Shown piece after piece: positions 1 through 11,411 of a stretch of DNA of 64,000 nt. Position 1 is the stretch's first letter. Each line of letters opens with the position of its first letter. The translations under genes and the position numbers were made by a program. Origin of the DNA: Dolomedes plantarius (Eukaryota; Arthropoda; Arachnida; Araneae; Dolomedidae); NCBI GenBank assembly GCA_907164885.2, contig OU015497.1:72525898-72589897 (forward strand). Direction: 5' to 3'. A model generated the notes under the pieces. That model was not told where the DNA came from. It did no database searches and worked only from the letters and a program-made list of their open reading frames with translations.

Positions 1-109
1 TTAACTTCATCATTACAACACTAATACAATGCAACCAGGAAAACTTATTAATCCTTTATATACACTATAACATACATATGATGAATCAATCAATCAATCA
101 AATTTGAAT

Positions 110-111
<2 letters not shown>

Positions 112-196
<85 letters not shown>
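112..196. repeat. (TA)n microsatellite
   Basis: An uninterrupted TA dinucleotide run of about 85 bp. Tyr-Ile repeat proteins predicted across it on either strand are artefacts of the dinucleotide. Confidence 0.97.
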
Positions 197-201
<5 letters not shown>

Positions 202-249
202 ATTGCTATCAAAAAGGTAAAATTAAAAAAAATTGAATTGGGAATTTTT

Positions 250-420
250 TCTTTTTTCCTTTTAGAATTAAAATTTTGGGGCCCCCCCAACATTCGGGGC
301 CCCTAGGCCCGGGCTTACTGGGCCTAATGAAAAAATCAGGGCCTGGAGTCATATGGGCGAGTGGTGCACAAACTGTGGGTCATGACACAGGGGGGGGGGG
401 GCGCTAAAGGAATTGGACGG
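250..420. other. GC-homopolymer-rich fragment, possible hAT terminal remnant
   Basis: A short island rich in G and C runs (seven C near 280, twelve G near 390) inside AT-rich DNA. It reads like the G/C-rich ends of decayed hAT elements, but I see no paired terminal repeat, so the class is a guess. Confidence 0.2.
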
Positions 421-2985
421 GTTGCGGATAGTTTAAAGTAAATTTATATCCTATTGAATTATTTAATTAAATAACATGCTTTAAATTTTCTGTAATTCCA
501 TATTTTTAATAATTTTATTTATATTTGTTATATGTTAAAAAATATGTGTTATGATATTGTTAAAAAAGGTGCCAAACAGTCTTAGAATAAAAACTTCATC
601 AGTAAAAGGCCATACTTCTATTGCCTCCATTTCCATCTACCTATCTGTAAGGCTGGGTTTTCTAATCTGGATTTTTAAAAGAGTTTGTCAAATTTAGCTA
701 ATTTTTTTTCTATCCTTTTTAACTTTTTTCTAATTTTTTAAATCTTTCGTCAATGAAAATTTTTTTATTGGGGTGCGTGATTCTTTTTTTTTAAAGAAGA
801 AAGTGGGTCACAGTCGATTTTGTGGGTCACAGTCGAACACTGATATGGGCGCTGGAAAGTTATAAAATTTTTGCAACTATAGTTTAAAATTGAGTTAGAA
901 TTTATTGAAATTGTGTTATTTTTTAATATTCAGTAAATGACAAGAGTTTTTTTTATGATTCAAAGCATTTATTTCTTGAATTCATATTTGTGTACTACTT
1001 TTCAAAGATTATGCCACGTTTTTCTTTTTGCTCCCAAAATGTATTGTATATTAGGCTACTCTGAATATCTTTACTTTGCACTCAAGAGAAGTTGAAGTGT
1101 ATAAATAGCAAAATGAAAGTGTAGATATTGTAAAATAAATTCTATGCAGGAGATGGAAGAATATTAAATGAATTTTTTTTGTAGTTGTCATATCTATAGT
1201 ATTTCCAGATTTGATTGACAAGCCATTAACTCCTATACCATCATGTTTTATAGCTTGAAAATATGACAGGACAATAAAAGAAAGCATTTCAACCACTATA
1301 AAAGGTTTAAATTAACCGCAAGAAGACAAAAATTTTTACCTATCTGGGATAAATTTTCTGGTAAACACAGCAATAGACTTCAAAGATATTTGCATGGTAT
1401 ATTACGATGAAATTTTTCATGAAGAAATATTGCACTGATAAAATATGGACTCATTATGCAGATATATACTACATACCATATTTTATGCGTCTAGCTTCAC
1501 TTATTGGAAAAATAAATTGATTATATGAAGGAAAAAATACAAGGTCAAATGAATATGGTTAAATGAATTATAGTCGAATAAATCTAGTTTATTTAGATAG
1601 TAACCGAAGCTAAAATTCTTGTATTTTTCGAGCATTTTCAATTCGTACGCAGTTTGGTGCAATGATTGAAATGTTTTGCAATGGCAATATCGATGGGGTT
1701 AACTATTTCATTTTTCTTTTCAGTAACCATTAAGCAGACAGAAGTAAACAAAAATGAAATACCTGATTTCTTGAGTTCATTCTTTTGCAATCAAATATAC
1801 GTGACCAGACAAGTAAAAAAGTAAAACAAATGAACAGTCAGCAGCTTATAATACAAAGAGTAGAAAAAAAGTTTTTTCGCTTGAAAGGATCTGTGAATTT
1901 TCCTATTTGTAAACTGATCCAAATAGCAATCTTTTCCTCTTTTTATACCAGCCAACATAAAGGATTCTGGATACGCTTGTATATTTTATTTTTATGTATT
2001 TTCTCACCAATTCTCAATTTTTATCCATGAGCTTATTCATGAAGTTACACAGAGGATCATTATCGATTATTTCCAGTAGTAGTGTAACAGCCCCAATTCT
2101 TATACTGCAATAATTCATAGTTTTTCTCTTATTGAAACACAATTGCAATTTGGGAAGGCATCGGACCATCATATCGGACCAATTTTGTAACCACTGAACT
2201 AACAATCCATGCCACTAATTAATCTTGCAAGACTTAAGACAGTTGACTTCTGTAAGAATCAATAAAAAGATGAAAGCCGCAGATTGTATTAAAAAACCTC
2301 GTCTCTTAACCGGGCAGTGGATTCTTCCTCAACATTCAATTTTTCCTTTGAGCCTTGTCTGGAAACGTCATACTCTCTGAACTATCGAAACCCTGCAAAC
2401 ATTAAAAAAGAGATTGAATTCAATGAAATCTTATCATCTTCAAAGCAAGCTAAAAATTTTGTTCCTCAAACAGTGGGAGACACTCCGTTCTTTATGATAG
2501 GAACTAAATTGGTGGAATTTTAACGAGGTCGTGCCGGCCGTACGGAGTAAATGATGCAAGTCAAACTTCAACTTAACTTTGTAAGGTATACATAAGATTC
2601 GATTCACAAGAATCGAACTTTTGAGTGAATGAATTAAAGAAGCTGCTTGAGATATGCTAATTTCGGCATACGCGCTTGGTATAAATACCAAGCAGCTTGA
2701 TTAAGTTAAAAGGTTGAAGAAAAGGTTGATAGATAAGCGAGAGGGAGCTACGAGGTAAGCAGCTCCAGGTGCTATCCTTCGCTAGTGCTTAGGGGGCCCA
2801 AAGTTTATGTAGCAGAACTGCTGGTTTGACTCTCTAGGTTGTGAGTATTGCAAAGTGTATTTTTATTGAATGCTAATATATATTCCGTACAAGTAGTACG
2901 TATGCTTACTGCTGTAAAAGCAAATTCTATATGTGCAACGAATTCAATAAACATTATTTCATGTATAAACTGTGTTTGTATCAAA
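421..2985. other. No recognisable gene; AT-rich intergenic or intronic DNA
   Basis: Only short low-complexity open frames are present. A 68-codon frame at 2317-2523 (+) and an overlapping one at 2440-2691 (-) have no recognisable domain or splice context. Confidence 0.5.
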
Positions 2986-2989
2986 TTCA

Positions 2990-3275
2990 TTTAGAGTGCT
3001 ACTTCAAATTATATATACCCAAGTGCGGGTAGAAGTGAGTTAAAACTCTATAACTTTATTAAAAACATTATTTAAAACAATTAAAATTCCCAAGTGGGTA
3101 ACAACTACAAAAGGCAAACGCCTCGCTAGCTCTCATGGCGGTGAGCCAGCTTCTTAAATACATGCTCTTCTCCCGAGCGGCTCTACATTCCTCCATGACA
3201 TTGGATTGAGCCGGAGGAAAACCCAGACGTCAGTCGACTGCGCAGCAGCGGATATTCGGTGCTCGCTACAGAATC
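2990..3275 (-). mobile_element. Possible reverse-strand LTR (solo)
   Basis: Read on the minus strand this block is GC-richer than its surroundings, has a TATA-like box (TATTTAAG, complement of 3153-3160) and, about 95 bp downstream, an AATAAA signal (complement of 3055-3060). That spacing is the promoter/polyadenylation layout of an LTR. A possible TGTAGCGAG start lies near 3275. I see no target-site duplication, primer-binding site or gag/pol, so this would be a solo LTR with uncertain ends. Confidence 0.35.
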
Positions 3276-3552
3276 TTATTAGATACCAGATAAAATTAAG
3301 AGTATTTATGGTGTTGGCTAGACTAACGGCATCTTGTCGCTGGTAGAAACTTAACAATAAGCCATACTATGCTAAGGAATCCATAATTGAGTGAGAAATC
3401 TCAATCCATGGTTTCTGGGTACGCTGAAGATGTTCATCTTTGAGTAATTGTCCCATCTTATTAGGGTGTGATCCTTGCAGTTTTATTACCCACAAGAAAT
3501 ATAAATTTTGCACATTTGTTAAAGAGGTTAACTCTGTACTATATGGACTAGA

Positions 3553-3650
3553 TCAGCCATACTCAACCTTTTTTTTCCCTCTCGGGCCGCTTGCATATGT
3601 TTGTTACGTTACGTTACGCGGGTCGCAGCATAGTACACTATACCTCATAA
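3553..3650 (+). mobile_element. Possible hAT terminal fragment
   Basis: The sequence 'agccatactcaacctttttt' followed by a 'cgggccgc' block resembles the ends of hAT elements (CAGNGGT-type termini with a GGGCCGC segment inside). Only one end is seen. Confidence 0.25.
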
Positions 3651-4039
3651 TATAACAATGTAAAAAAATAAAACTCAAAAGCTAAATGTATCCAAAAGTT
3701 TATTTAAAAATAAGTACGATTTTTTATGTTGAGACATACTTTTGACTGCATTAGACAAATCAGGTTTATACTTGTTACATGCTACTCTCAATACGTTATA
3801 AAGGTAAGAATCAGTAAGTCGATTTCTATTTGCGTTCTTCGCATATTTCATTTTAGAATTGGATGATTCATAAAGATACGTTGATACATACAACGTGAGA
3901 AGCAGGTGACATTTTTGTACAGTTTTGTATTTTTCAGGCATTTATTTCCGAAATTATGTTTAGAAAAGCACCTGCTGGATAAATCAGGCACTAATGAGTG
4001 TGAGTGTGTTTGAGTATCCCTGGAGTAGATTAACAGCAC

Positions 4040-4650
4040 ATTGTATTTATGAAAAAAAATCGCAATGGATATTTTTGTATACAAAATAATGTAGAAAAAA
4101 ATATTCAAATTAAATACAACGGTCAATGCATGCAATTAATTTGTATGTTTAATATCCATAAAACATACTACTCTGAATTAAATTCTTAAAAAAACTTCTT
4201 TTACCGTATTTTAATATATTTTTTGTCAATTTATTTCGTTGTTATGCACGTGACGCAAAATTAATTTAAAGTACCTCAAAAAGAAAAGAAATCGGCATAA
4301 GTGATCGGCATTTAAGAAATTAAATTCTAAAAATTAATCTTTAAAAATTCACCAAAGATAAGAAAATGGAGGTCAAGATTCGAAAAAGATTTCATTTTAA
4401 AGGAATTTTTATGCTCTTTCTCGTGATATAAAATTTATAACTCTCAAATTATTTTTAAATGCAAACTTAAAAAAAGTTACAAAAATAGCTTAAATATTTA
4501 ATTTTAAAATATCTAAGAAGAATTTTTCAAAAGTCTTTCTTAGTGCACTCCTACACTATAGGGAAAATCGCCATGCAAAATTTTAGCCCTTTAGGTCCAG
4601 CTGTTTGGTCTGTGCGTTATCTGTCAGTCAGTTACGGAACTGTTTTATAT
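4040..4650 (+). repeat. Interspersed repeat family R, copy 1 (5' truncated)
   Basis: Matches the 3' three quarters of the repeats at 11281-12117 and 17583-18383, sharing segments such as 'tgttatgcacgtgacgcaaa' and 'ttaggtccag' and the GTCA-rich stretch before the TATATA tail. Its tail is interrupted at 4650 by a Tc1 element and resumes at 6061-6093. No coding capacity is seen and the transposon class is unknown. Confidence 0.75.
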
Positions 4651-4651
4651 A

Positions 4652-6059
4652 CACTGCTGGCCACCCAAATTGCAACACCAAGAAAGACAAGAGATATCAC
4701 AACAAAATTATTTTGTAGATAACATGTTGACCTAGTATCAAATGATTAAATTTATGGACTTCTGTGAAGTGTGGTTCCTGCCAAAATCAGTAGCCAGAGT
4801 AGCCGCCATTGTTGGAGATAACCGCTGCCATACGAGTCTGCATTGATTCAAAGAGACTTTGGAGGAGTTCTTGGGGTACAGCAGACCAATCAGCTTCCAC
4901 ACGTTGCTAAAGATGATCTGCTGTGGCAGCTGGGGATGGAATCTGGGTCAATCGTAGAGCAACCATGAACCACACGTTTTCTATCGGTGAAAGATCCGGA
5001 GAGCGAGGCGGCCAGGGAAGCAATTCAATCTGGCGATTGACGAAGAACCGTTGGACAATGCGTGCCACGTGTGGTCGCGCATTATCCTGTTGAAATATGG
5101 CTGTGGGCAAGCCCTGAATGTAAGGAAGGACAACTGGCTCCAACACCTCGGAGATGTAGCGCTGGCTGTTTAAAGTACCGGCAATGCGTACTAGAGGTGT
5201 GCGATAGTGATATCCAATACCGCCCCATACCATAATACCCGGTGCAGGACCAGTGTGGCGGTGCATAACGCAGCTGTTCAGCATCCTCTCTTCACGGTGT
5301 CTCCAGACTCGAATGCGACCATCGTGGTGTTGCAGACAGAAGCGTGACTCGTCAGTAAAGACAATTTCATTCCATTCTGCCGTCCACATCCTTCTGTCAT
5401 CGCACCATTGGCGGCGGAGACGTCTGTGGTTCTGCGTCAAGGGTAGACAAAGCAATGGACGTCTTGCGGACAGACCACTCTGCTGTAAACGGCGTCGAAT
5501 GGTACGCGCAGACACTGGATGATGCGTTACAGACTGCATGTGCTGTGCTATGGTTCGTGATGTGACTGAGCGATCCGTCACTGCCATGCGCACAATTTGC
5601 CTGTCATCACGTGAAGTGGTGCGCTGAGGTGGATGCCATCGAACACGCCGGTCCGTCGTACCCTCCTACATGCAACGATCACATATCCGCATTACAGTTG
5701 TTTGGTTTCGTCCAACACGACTACCGATTTCCCTGAAAGATAATCCACAATCTCGGTAGGCCACTATCATTCCTCTGTCGAACTCGGATACTTGATTAAA
5801 AGATGATCGCTGTTTTCGACGAGGCATAATTGATCGTTTTTTTGAAAAAACCACAAGGAAAACACAATTGCCGAACTTGAAATCGTCGAAATCTCCAAGC
5901 CTTAAATAGCGCTTTGAAGTGGCGCCACAGGCGAGCGTGATGTGCGTCTGCGCTGAAATTCTAATCATTTGCATATCTCACCTCCGCTAATGCATGTTGT
6001 AAATTTCATGTTATTTGCATGTTTCCTTCAGGGTGTTGCATTTACAGTGGCCAGCAGTG
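4652..6059 (-). mobile_element. Tc1-like transposon, family A copy 1
   Basis: Terminal inverted repeats CACTGCTGGCCAC at 4652 and its complement ending at 6059 bound a 1.4-kb element carrying a reverse-strand transposase pseudogene. TA precedes the left end; the right flank reads TG, probably a decayed TA. It inserted into the TATATA tail of an R-family repeat. A second copy lies at 28237-29653. Confidence 0.93.
4787..5827 (-). pseudogene. Tc1-family DD34E transposase, two nonsense codons
   Basis: The product would cut and paste the surrounding element. From the ATG at 5827 to the TGA at 4787-4789 the frame is kept for 347 codons, but there are two internal stops: a TAG at 5666, where copy 2 reads CAG, and a second TAG at about 4907. 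N-terminal helix-turn-helix sequence (SEFDRG..VAYRDCGLSFREIG) precedes a second DNA-binding region and the DDE core. Catalytic motifs are FTDESRF, QQDNARPH and SPIENVW, with 34 residues between the second Asp and the Glu, the Tc1 spacing. No frameshift is seen, so this copy decayed mainly by point mutation. It is not expected to make active enzyme. Confidence 0.92.
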
Positions 6060-6060
6060 T

Positions 6061-6093
6061 GTATATATATATATATATATAGATAGATAGATA
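6061..6093 (+). repeat. 3' tail of R-family copy 1
   Basis: A TA run ending in GATAGATAGATA continues the R-family 3' tail cut off at 4650. This shows the Tc1 element is the younger insertion. Confidence 0.6.
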
Positions 6094-7707
6094 AGGACGA
6101 AAAGAATGAATTATATTGATTACTATTCGAAGGCCTGAAGTATTTTATCAAAAAAGATTGTATTCACCTACTTTCTAACACTTGAGCTGGGTGAAAAAAA
6201 CGAGCTACGTGAAATCTTTCACAAGAATGAGGAAGGTAAGTTGATTGAATGAATGACACCTAGGAGTGCGAGGATAATAATATGTGTATCGGACAAGATA
6301 CATATACTCTGATTTTGGAAGTACTTAATAATGAATGTATAAACAAAATATATACTCTGAACGTATCGATGCTACAAATAGAGACTATTTCTTGAATAAG
6401 GCATCCCTAAATAGATACGAGTCTCGTGCGTGCTAATAGGCTTTGGAACTTCGAATCAGTAATGATAGTGGCTCGAAACATTAATACAACAGACTTAAAC
6501 GATTATTTATGCTATAAATCAAGTCACCAAACGTCATTTATTATATTCTATGTCACGCTTTCTCAAGATTATCACTTAATAACAATATCTTACTCCGGCT
6601 TTTCAACAGAACTCTCTTGGGAAGAAAAGAATTCACAGAAAATTTAACTGATTGAACAAATTCATAAATTAGAATCAACTATCCAATGTTTATCTTTGTC
6701 ATGAGTGTGTTCAGTTTTCACAGAAGAATTTTTATAATGCTGTACGTATTCATCTAATCTTTTAAAGTATTTTCAGATATGAATTACATCCAGCATCTCA
6801 AGGGAGGCTTAGGGGCATTGCTCTATTTTCGTTCTAATTCTCCTTCTCTTGTTAAGATTTTTATTAAGAAAAATCTACAATAAAAACAAAAGAAACAAAC
6901 ACTGAAGTTCTTCGTAATTATCATACGAAGATTCTTTCAAGATGTTAATAAGGAGCATATCTCTCAAGTAGAAAATGATTATATTCTGGCATTAAGCATT
7001 TAAAATCTGTCTGCTTTATTACAAAAGATGTGAGTAGGTGGTTGGAGTCAATTAAGTTGAGCCCTTCATAAAAGAAAAATAGTGAAAGATTTGGATTTCC
7101 ACGTCTCGAAAAACTACTATTCATTTGAATGCAGGTGTTTTGTATGCTTTATAATGATATAATTTGGAAGATGCATAACAATTAGATGAATAGGAACAGA
7201 TGTTGAGAGGGGAAGGAACATTGAGGCAGTCTTTTCATTAAGATTTAATTTGGATTTTCTCTATGAAAATATCTTTCTGTTTCATTACGTGTTTTTACTA
7301 CGCTTTTTGATGACGGGATTTTAAGATACAAAGATTTGAAATGACGAAAAAACTTTAAACTGTTTTTATCGAATTAATAGAAAGTTAAATGATGCGTACT
7401 AAAGAAATTAAGAATTTCTATTTCTTATCAGACAAGTTTTTTTCCTATGAAAAATCAATTTTTATCTAATCTCTCTCATATTTCTCTAGCAGTGCCAGAT
7501 TAATTTCACTCTTACTAATGGGATTATTGCGCACTTCCTTCTGGTAAATTAATGAATGAAGAGGCAATTATAAGCGAATATTGATAACATTTACATCGTT
7601 CATGGATTTACGAGTGATTCCTACCAATATCCTGCCCACGAAACGTAGGCAATTAAAGATCCTATTAACCACGTTACTTAATGTAACTAGTTAATGATTT
7701 TTTAGGA
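6094..7707. other. No gene or repeat recognised
   Basis: AT-rich anonymous sequence. The longest open frame (6426-6647, +, 73 codons) has no recognisable domain. Confidence 0.5.
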
Positions 7708-7768
7708 TTAACCTTTTCCTTACGGGGTGGGATTGTATGTTTCCCAAGAATACGGGCCCACGAATGAA

Positions 7769-7772
<4 letters not shown>
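7708..7772 (+). repeat. Short TTAA-bounded repeat P1
   Basis: Begins with TTAACCTTTTCCTTACGG and runs into (TA)n at its other end. It matches the reverse complement of 17122-17183, which also abuts (TA)n. Confidence 0.6.

Positions 7773-7822
<50 letters not shown>
7773..7822. repeat. (TA)n microsatellite
   Basis: About 50 bp of TA repeats directly abutting the left end of a complete Tc1 element. Confidence 0.95.
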
Positions 7823-7825
<3 letters not shown>

Positions 7826-9238
7826 TCATGGACAAAAAAATTAGCGCACCAAGAAGTAGTCGTCAAAACGAAACGAAATTTTACATACGTAATGACTACT
7901 TTGATATAAGTAAATGATAAGAAAATCAAAGAAAAAGGATAATTTATTTCAGAGAAAAAGGCAAAAGAACGGAGGAGTTAATACTCCGTTGGACCCCCTC
8001 TAGTGCGAATGCAAGATGCAATACGATCGGGCATTGAGTCATACAAGTTCTGTATGATGTCTTGAGACATTTCGTTCCATATTTGCTGTAACCTTGCCTC
8101 TAGTTCATTCAAACTCGTGGGATGCCCAACTCGTCGTCCCAAATGATCCCAGATATGCTCGATTGGAGACAAATCTGGGGATCGGGCAGGCCAAGGAAGG
8201 GTAGTAACAGTGCGGAGACAGTCTTGTGCGGAGACTCTTGCCGTATGAGGCCGAGCATTGTCTTGTTGAAAAATGGCTCCTGGGAGCCGTTGCATGAGTG
8301 GCAACACATGTGATTGCAGGATTTCATGAACATACCGCTGGGCTGTCATGGTGCCACGGAACAATACTAGGGGTGACCGTGTATTGTAGGCAATGGCACC
8401 CCATACCATCACACCAGTTGTGGGAGCGATGTGTCGCTGTACAGCAAAGGCAGGATTGAAGCGTTCACCACGGGCTCTCCACACACCAACACGATTGTCA
8501 TCACTGCCGAGACTGAATCTGGATTCGTCGCTAAAGACGACCTTGTTCCATTCCGCTGCAGTCCAGTTTCCTCGTGCGCGGCAAAACTCCAAACGGAGGC
8601 GTCGATGGGTGGGCGTCAAGGGCAGCACACGTAATGGGCGCCGCGATACCAACTGTCCTTCAGCCAGGCGCCTTCGTATGGTTCGAGAAGACACAGAGGC
8701 CCCTAGTGAAGGTGCTACCTGTGCCTGGATGGCGGCTGATGAAGTAGTTGGCTGTACGCGTGCATTTCTTTCGATGTGGCGGTCTTTTCGACGACTGGTC
8801 TGTCGAGGGCGTCCTGAGCCTGGTCTTCGTGTACATGACATCTCTCGGGTCCACTGGTCCCAACACCTCCTCACAACACAATCAGAGCGGCCTAATTGAC
8901 GAGCTACTCGCCCAGCTGACCACCCAGCTTCCATCATCCCGACGATTCTCCCCCTCTCAAACTGCGACAACTGCTTATATTGTCTTCGAACACGGCGTAA
9001 TGGCATGTCTATCTCAGTTCTTCCTTTGTAAATGATTCAGCACACTCAAACAAGCTTTGGTTACCTGTTTTATACTCCACAGAGTACGATGTTCAACGCC
9101 CTCTACCGGCTATACGTAATGAGCAATCACGCTGCATTTCTAATCATTTGCATATCTCCCCAACATGTACCTTCATTGCAAGTTTCGTTACGACCCCGCA
9201 ATTATTTCTTGGTGCGCTAATTTTTTTGTCCATGAGTG
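7823..9238 (-). mobile_element. Complete Tc1-like transposon, family B
   Basis: Near-identical terminal inverted repeats of about 30 bp (start CACTCATGGACAAAAAAATT; the complement ends at 9238), a TA on each side and an uninterrupted transposase frame inside a 1,416-bp unit. Both ends sit in (TA)n. This is the only autonomous-looking transposon in the window and is probably the youngest insertion. Confidence 0.96.
7978..9006 (-). CDS. Tc1-family transposase, apparently intact
   Basis: A 342-residue cut-and-paste transposase of normal Tc1 length. A first helix-turn-helix spans roughly residues 12-55, an AT-hook-like GSGRPRQ sits at 64-70, and a second paired-like DNA-binding region spans about 72-125. 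The DDE core carries Asp160 (FSDESRF), Asp249 (FQQDNARPH) and Glu283 (SPIEHIW). Only 33 residues separate Asp249 and Glu283 by my count, one fewer than in the family A elements here. The start is the only ATG in a suitable place, about 230 bp inside the right terminal repeat. It would act in the nucleus on its own terminal repeats. The protein strongly resembles Tc1 transposases common in spider annotations (memory, not a search). Confidence 0.95.
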   Translation of the reverse strand: MPLRRVRRQYKQLSQFERGRIVGMMEAGWSAGRVARQLGRSDCVVRRCWDQWTREMSCTRRPGSGRPRQTSRRKDRHIERNARVQPTTSSAAIQAQVAPSLGASVSSRTIRRRLAEGQLVSRRPLRVLPLTPTHRRLRLEFCRARGNWTAAEWNKVVFSDESRFSLGSDDNRVGVWRARGERFNPAFAVQRHIAPTTGVMVWGAIAYNTRSPLVLFRGTMTAQRYVHEILQSHVLPLMQRLPGAIFQQDNARPHTARVSAQDCLRTVTTLPWPARSPDLSPIEHIWDHLGRRVGHPTSLNELEARLQQIWNEMSQDIIQNLYDSMPDRIASCIRTRGGPTEY

Positions 9239-9276
9239 TATATATATATATATGTATATATATATATACATATATG

Positions 9277-9336
<60 letters not shown>
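9239..9336. repeat. (TA)n microsatellite
   Basis: TA repeats with occasional TG interruptions, filling the gap between the Tc1 right end and the next MITE. Confidence 0.95.
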
Positions 9337-9613
<277 letters not shown>

Positions 9614-9890
9614 GAAGCCCGGTGGCGTAGTGGTTAAAAGCGTCAAGCTGCCATCCCACAGGTCCAGGATTCAACCCTGTGACTGGGCAAGGTCGACTCA
9701 GCCTTTCATCCCTTCAGTGGGTCGATAAAATGAGGACCAAGCATGCTTGTGAACTAAACTCTGGGGGTCCCACGTCAGGTTGATCACCTGACTGAGACAT
9801 ATGCTGTATGGCACCCCAAGCCCACGGTCACGAAAGCGGAGATGGGTACCGTCGGCCCTGGTCCACATCGGACTGTTGCACCGTGACTTT
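9614..9890 (+). mobile_element. tRNA-derived SINE with conserved-core-like body
   Basis: The head has a pol III A-box (TGGCGTAGTGGTTAA) and a degenerate B-box (GGATTCAACCC) at tRNA-like spacing. The body contains CCTTTCATCCCTTCAGTGGG and TCGATAAAATGAGGACCAA. From memory this resembles the conserved central domain of invertebrate SINEs, including cephalopod ones. Both ends meet (TA)n. Confidence 0.75.
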
Positions 9891-9904
9891 TATATATATA
9901 TATA

Positions 9905-10001
9905 TAACCCCTTTAATGACCGTTATTAAAAAGGGGTTATGAAATTTCCCGTTCTAAAGAGGGAATAGGGAAATTGAACCACGTAAGCTAAAGGTGGTTA
10001 A
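9905..10001 (-). repeat. Short TTAA-bounded hairpin repeat P2
   Basis: ATAACCCCTTTAAT...AAAAAGGGGTTAT forms a hairpin. The right end is GCTAAAGGTGGTTAA; the left end meets (TA)n. It aligns over its whole length with the reverse complement of 13236-13330. Confidence 0.6.
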
Positions 10002-10990
10002 GTGGCATATTCGCAAACATTGAATAATACAGGGTTGTTTGAATGAGGTAACCAACTCGTATGTTGGGCTGAAATTGACTTCTTCCATCTGAAAGACAAT
10101 TTAGAAGGACTTTATCGTATAAAAGTTTCTATTTGTCACCCTGGCGTAACATTGAACTTCAAATTACATAAAAATTGCTCACCAATAAAGACTTATTTGA
10201 TTATTTATTGCCCTTTTTGTCATTTCGGATATTTTTGCAGCAAAGCGTAAGATTTCATTCCAAATAAAAAGTTTCAAATGCTTTCTCATTCTGGGTATTA
10301 TTCTTTTAAACTGAAATCAAACGTATTCAGTGTGGCCATTGTCCTTTTTAAAATCCTAGATTTAAAAAAATATGGCCTGCAAATTTAGGATCACATTTTT
10401 ACTCATACATATTAAATTCTGACTTCCATTTCAGGTGAAGTAAGTAAAAGAAATACTGTAAAATCTTGTTATAGACGGAGAATTGCCCTTTAAATTGAAA
10501 ATATGAAAACCTTGCGTGGGGGAGATTGACTTTTTGGAATAAGAGAGCGATGCCTGTATTTTTCGTTTTGCAAGATCATTTTGTCTTTTGCTTCTTTTTA
10601 CATATTGTACTCCCGTTTGTGGGAGATTTCGCTGTTTCTCAGTGAATGCAGAAAAATGACAGGGTTAGATTCCATTATCCTCTGGAGACATACTGACAGT
10701 AATGTTGTGTACTTGTGAAATTGTATACAGTGCGTACAGGTATAAATAAATTTTTAATTTTTTTAGCAATAATTAGTACTTATTAAAGTCTCCTCTCGAA
10801 TCATTATACCTAACTCAAATCAGTGTAACTTTGCACTTGCATTGTTAACTAAAATACTTACAGCACATTTTATTATCAGTTTTGTTTTCTCGAATATTTT
10901 TTTTGTAATGAATGATATTTTATCCAAAATGAGAAGTTTGAAATTCGCTGACTTAAGTATTTCAGTAATTAATTTGTTTATTGATTTCCT
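10002..10990. other. No gene recognised upstream of the small-peptide exon
   Basis: AT-rich sequence without a recognisable repeat. If the exon at 10993-11207 is real, this would be its 5' flank or intron. The in-frame extension of the peptide frame upstream to 10842 looks like noncoding AT-rich DNA. Confidence 0.4.
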
Positions 10991-10992
10991 AG
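10981..10992 (+). other. Candidate 3' splice site
   Basis: TTGATTTCCTAG ends a pyrimidine-leaning stretch and would start an exon at 10993, eight bases before the ATG of the small secreted peptide. Confidence 0.4.
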
Positions 10993-11000
10993 ACTTGGCA

Positions 11001-11198
11001 ATGCAACGTATATACAGGACCGTAGCAGTGTGTTTCGTCTTTTTGTGTCAACTTGTTAGTTTCGCCCAACCTTTTGGCTGTGCTACCTGTGCTTTTCCAG
11101 CACTCAATTACTTTTGCTGTATTTTGGTCGAAACTTGTTGCTGGAATTATGATTCTGCGAATTATTACTCAAAGTCTGATTCTAAGGGAAACAACTAA
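11001..11198 (+). CDS. Small secreted six-cysteine peptide (trissin-like pattern)
   Basis: A 65-residue frame. Residues 1-22 look like a signal peptide: Arg3 and Arg6, then a hydrophobic VAVCFVFLCQLVSF core, with likely cleavage after Ala22. The mature part (43 residues) has six cysteines, C27-x2-C30-x8-C39C40-x5-C46C47, followed by WNY. Insect trissin, as I remember it, has a 24-residue cysteine region starting C-x-TC and ending TCC-aromatic-NY. This peptide matches that length and both ends, but the two middle cysteines are displaced, and the usual dibasic site after the core is missing. The coding part is clearly GC-richer than its flanks and sits between plausible splice sites. Neuropeptide identity is inference; another cysteine-rich secreted peptide or chance is possible. 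Confidence 0.5.
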   Translation: MQRIYRTVAVCFVFLCQLVSFAQPFGCATCAFPALNYFCCILVETCCWNYDSANYYSKSDSKGNN

Positions 11199-11207
11199 TG
11201 AAATCAG

Positions 11208-11213
11208 GTGAGA
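11208..11213 (+). other. Candidate 5' splice site
   Basis: CAG|GTGAGA, a strong consensus donor, lies nine bases after the stop codon of the small peptide. This implies an intron in the 3' untranslated region or an alternative downstream exon. Confidence 0.4.
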
Positions 11214-11280
11214 TTTTCTATTTGTTAATGCTTATTCCTACTAACGCTGTAAATGGCACTGTCTCGTTTTATATAGGTAT

Positions 11281-11352
11281 TAGCTGAAAACCTGTACTTC
11301 GCTACGGAGTACATTCAAATTAAATACAACGGTCAATGTATGCAATTAATGC

Positions 11353-11411
<59 letters not shown>

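Noticed and set aside
2806..3003. Plus-strand LTR (TGTAGCA...TGCTACT with AATAAA)
   Set aside because: The ends pair only weakly, there is no promoter element or target duplication, and it overlaps the better-supported minus-strand LTR candidate.
8109..9035. Several plus- and minus-strand frames overlapping the Tc1 transposase gene
   Set aside because: They are shadow frames of the 342-codon transposase and carry no domain of their own.
10842..11000. In-frame upstream extension of the small secreted peptide to 118 codons
   Set aside because: The extension is AT-rich, adds a second hydrophobic stretch and an extra non-signal-like N-terminus, and is separated by a plausible splice acceptor; the ATG at 11001 gives a clean signal peptide.
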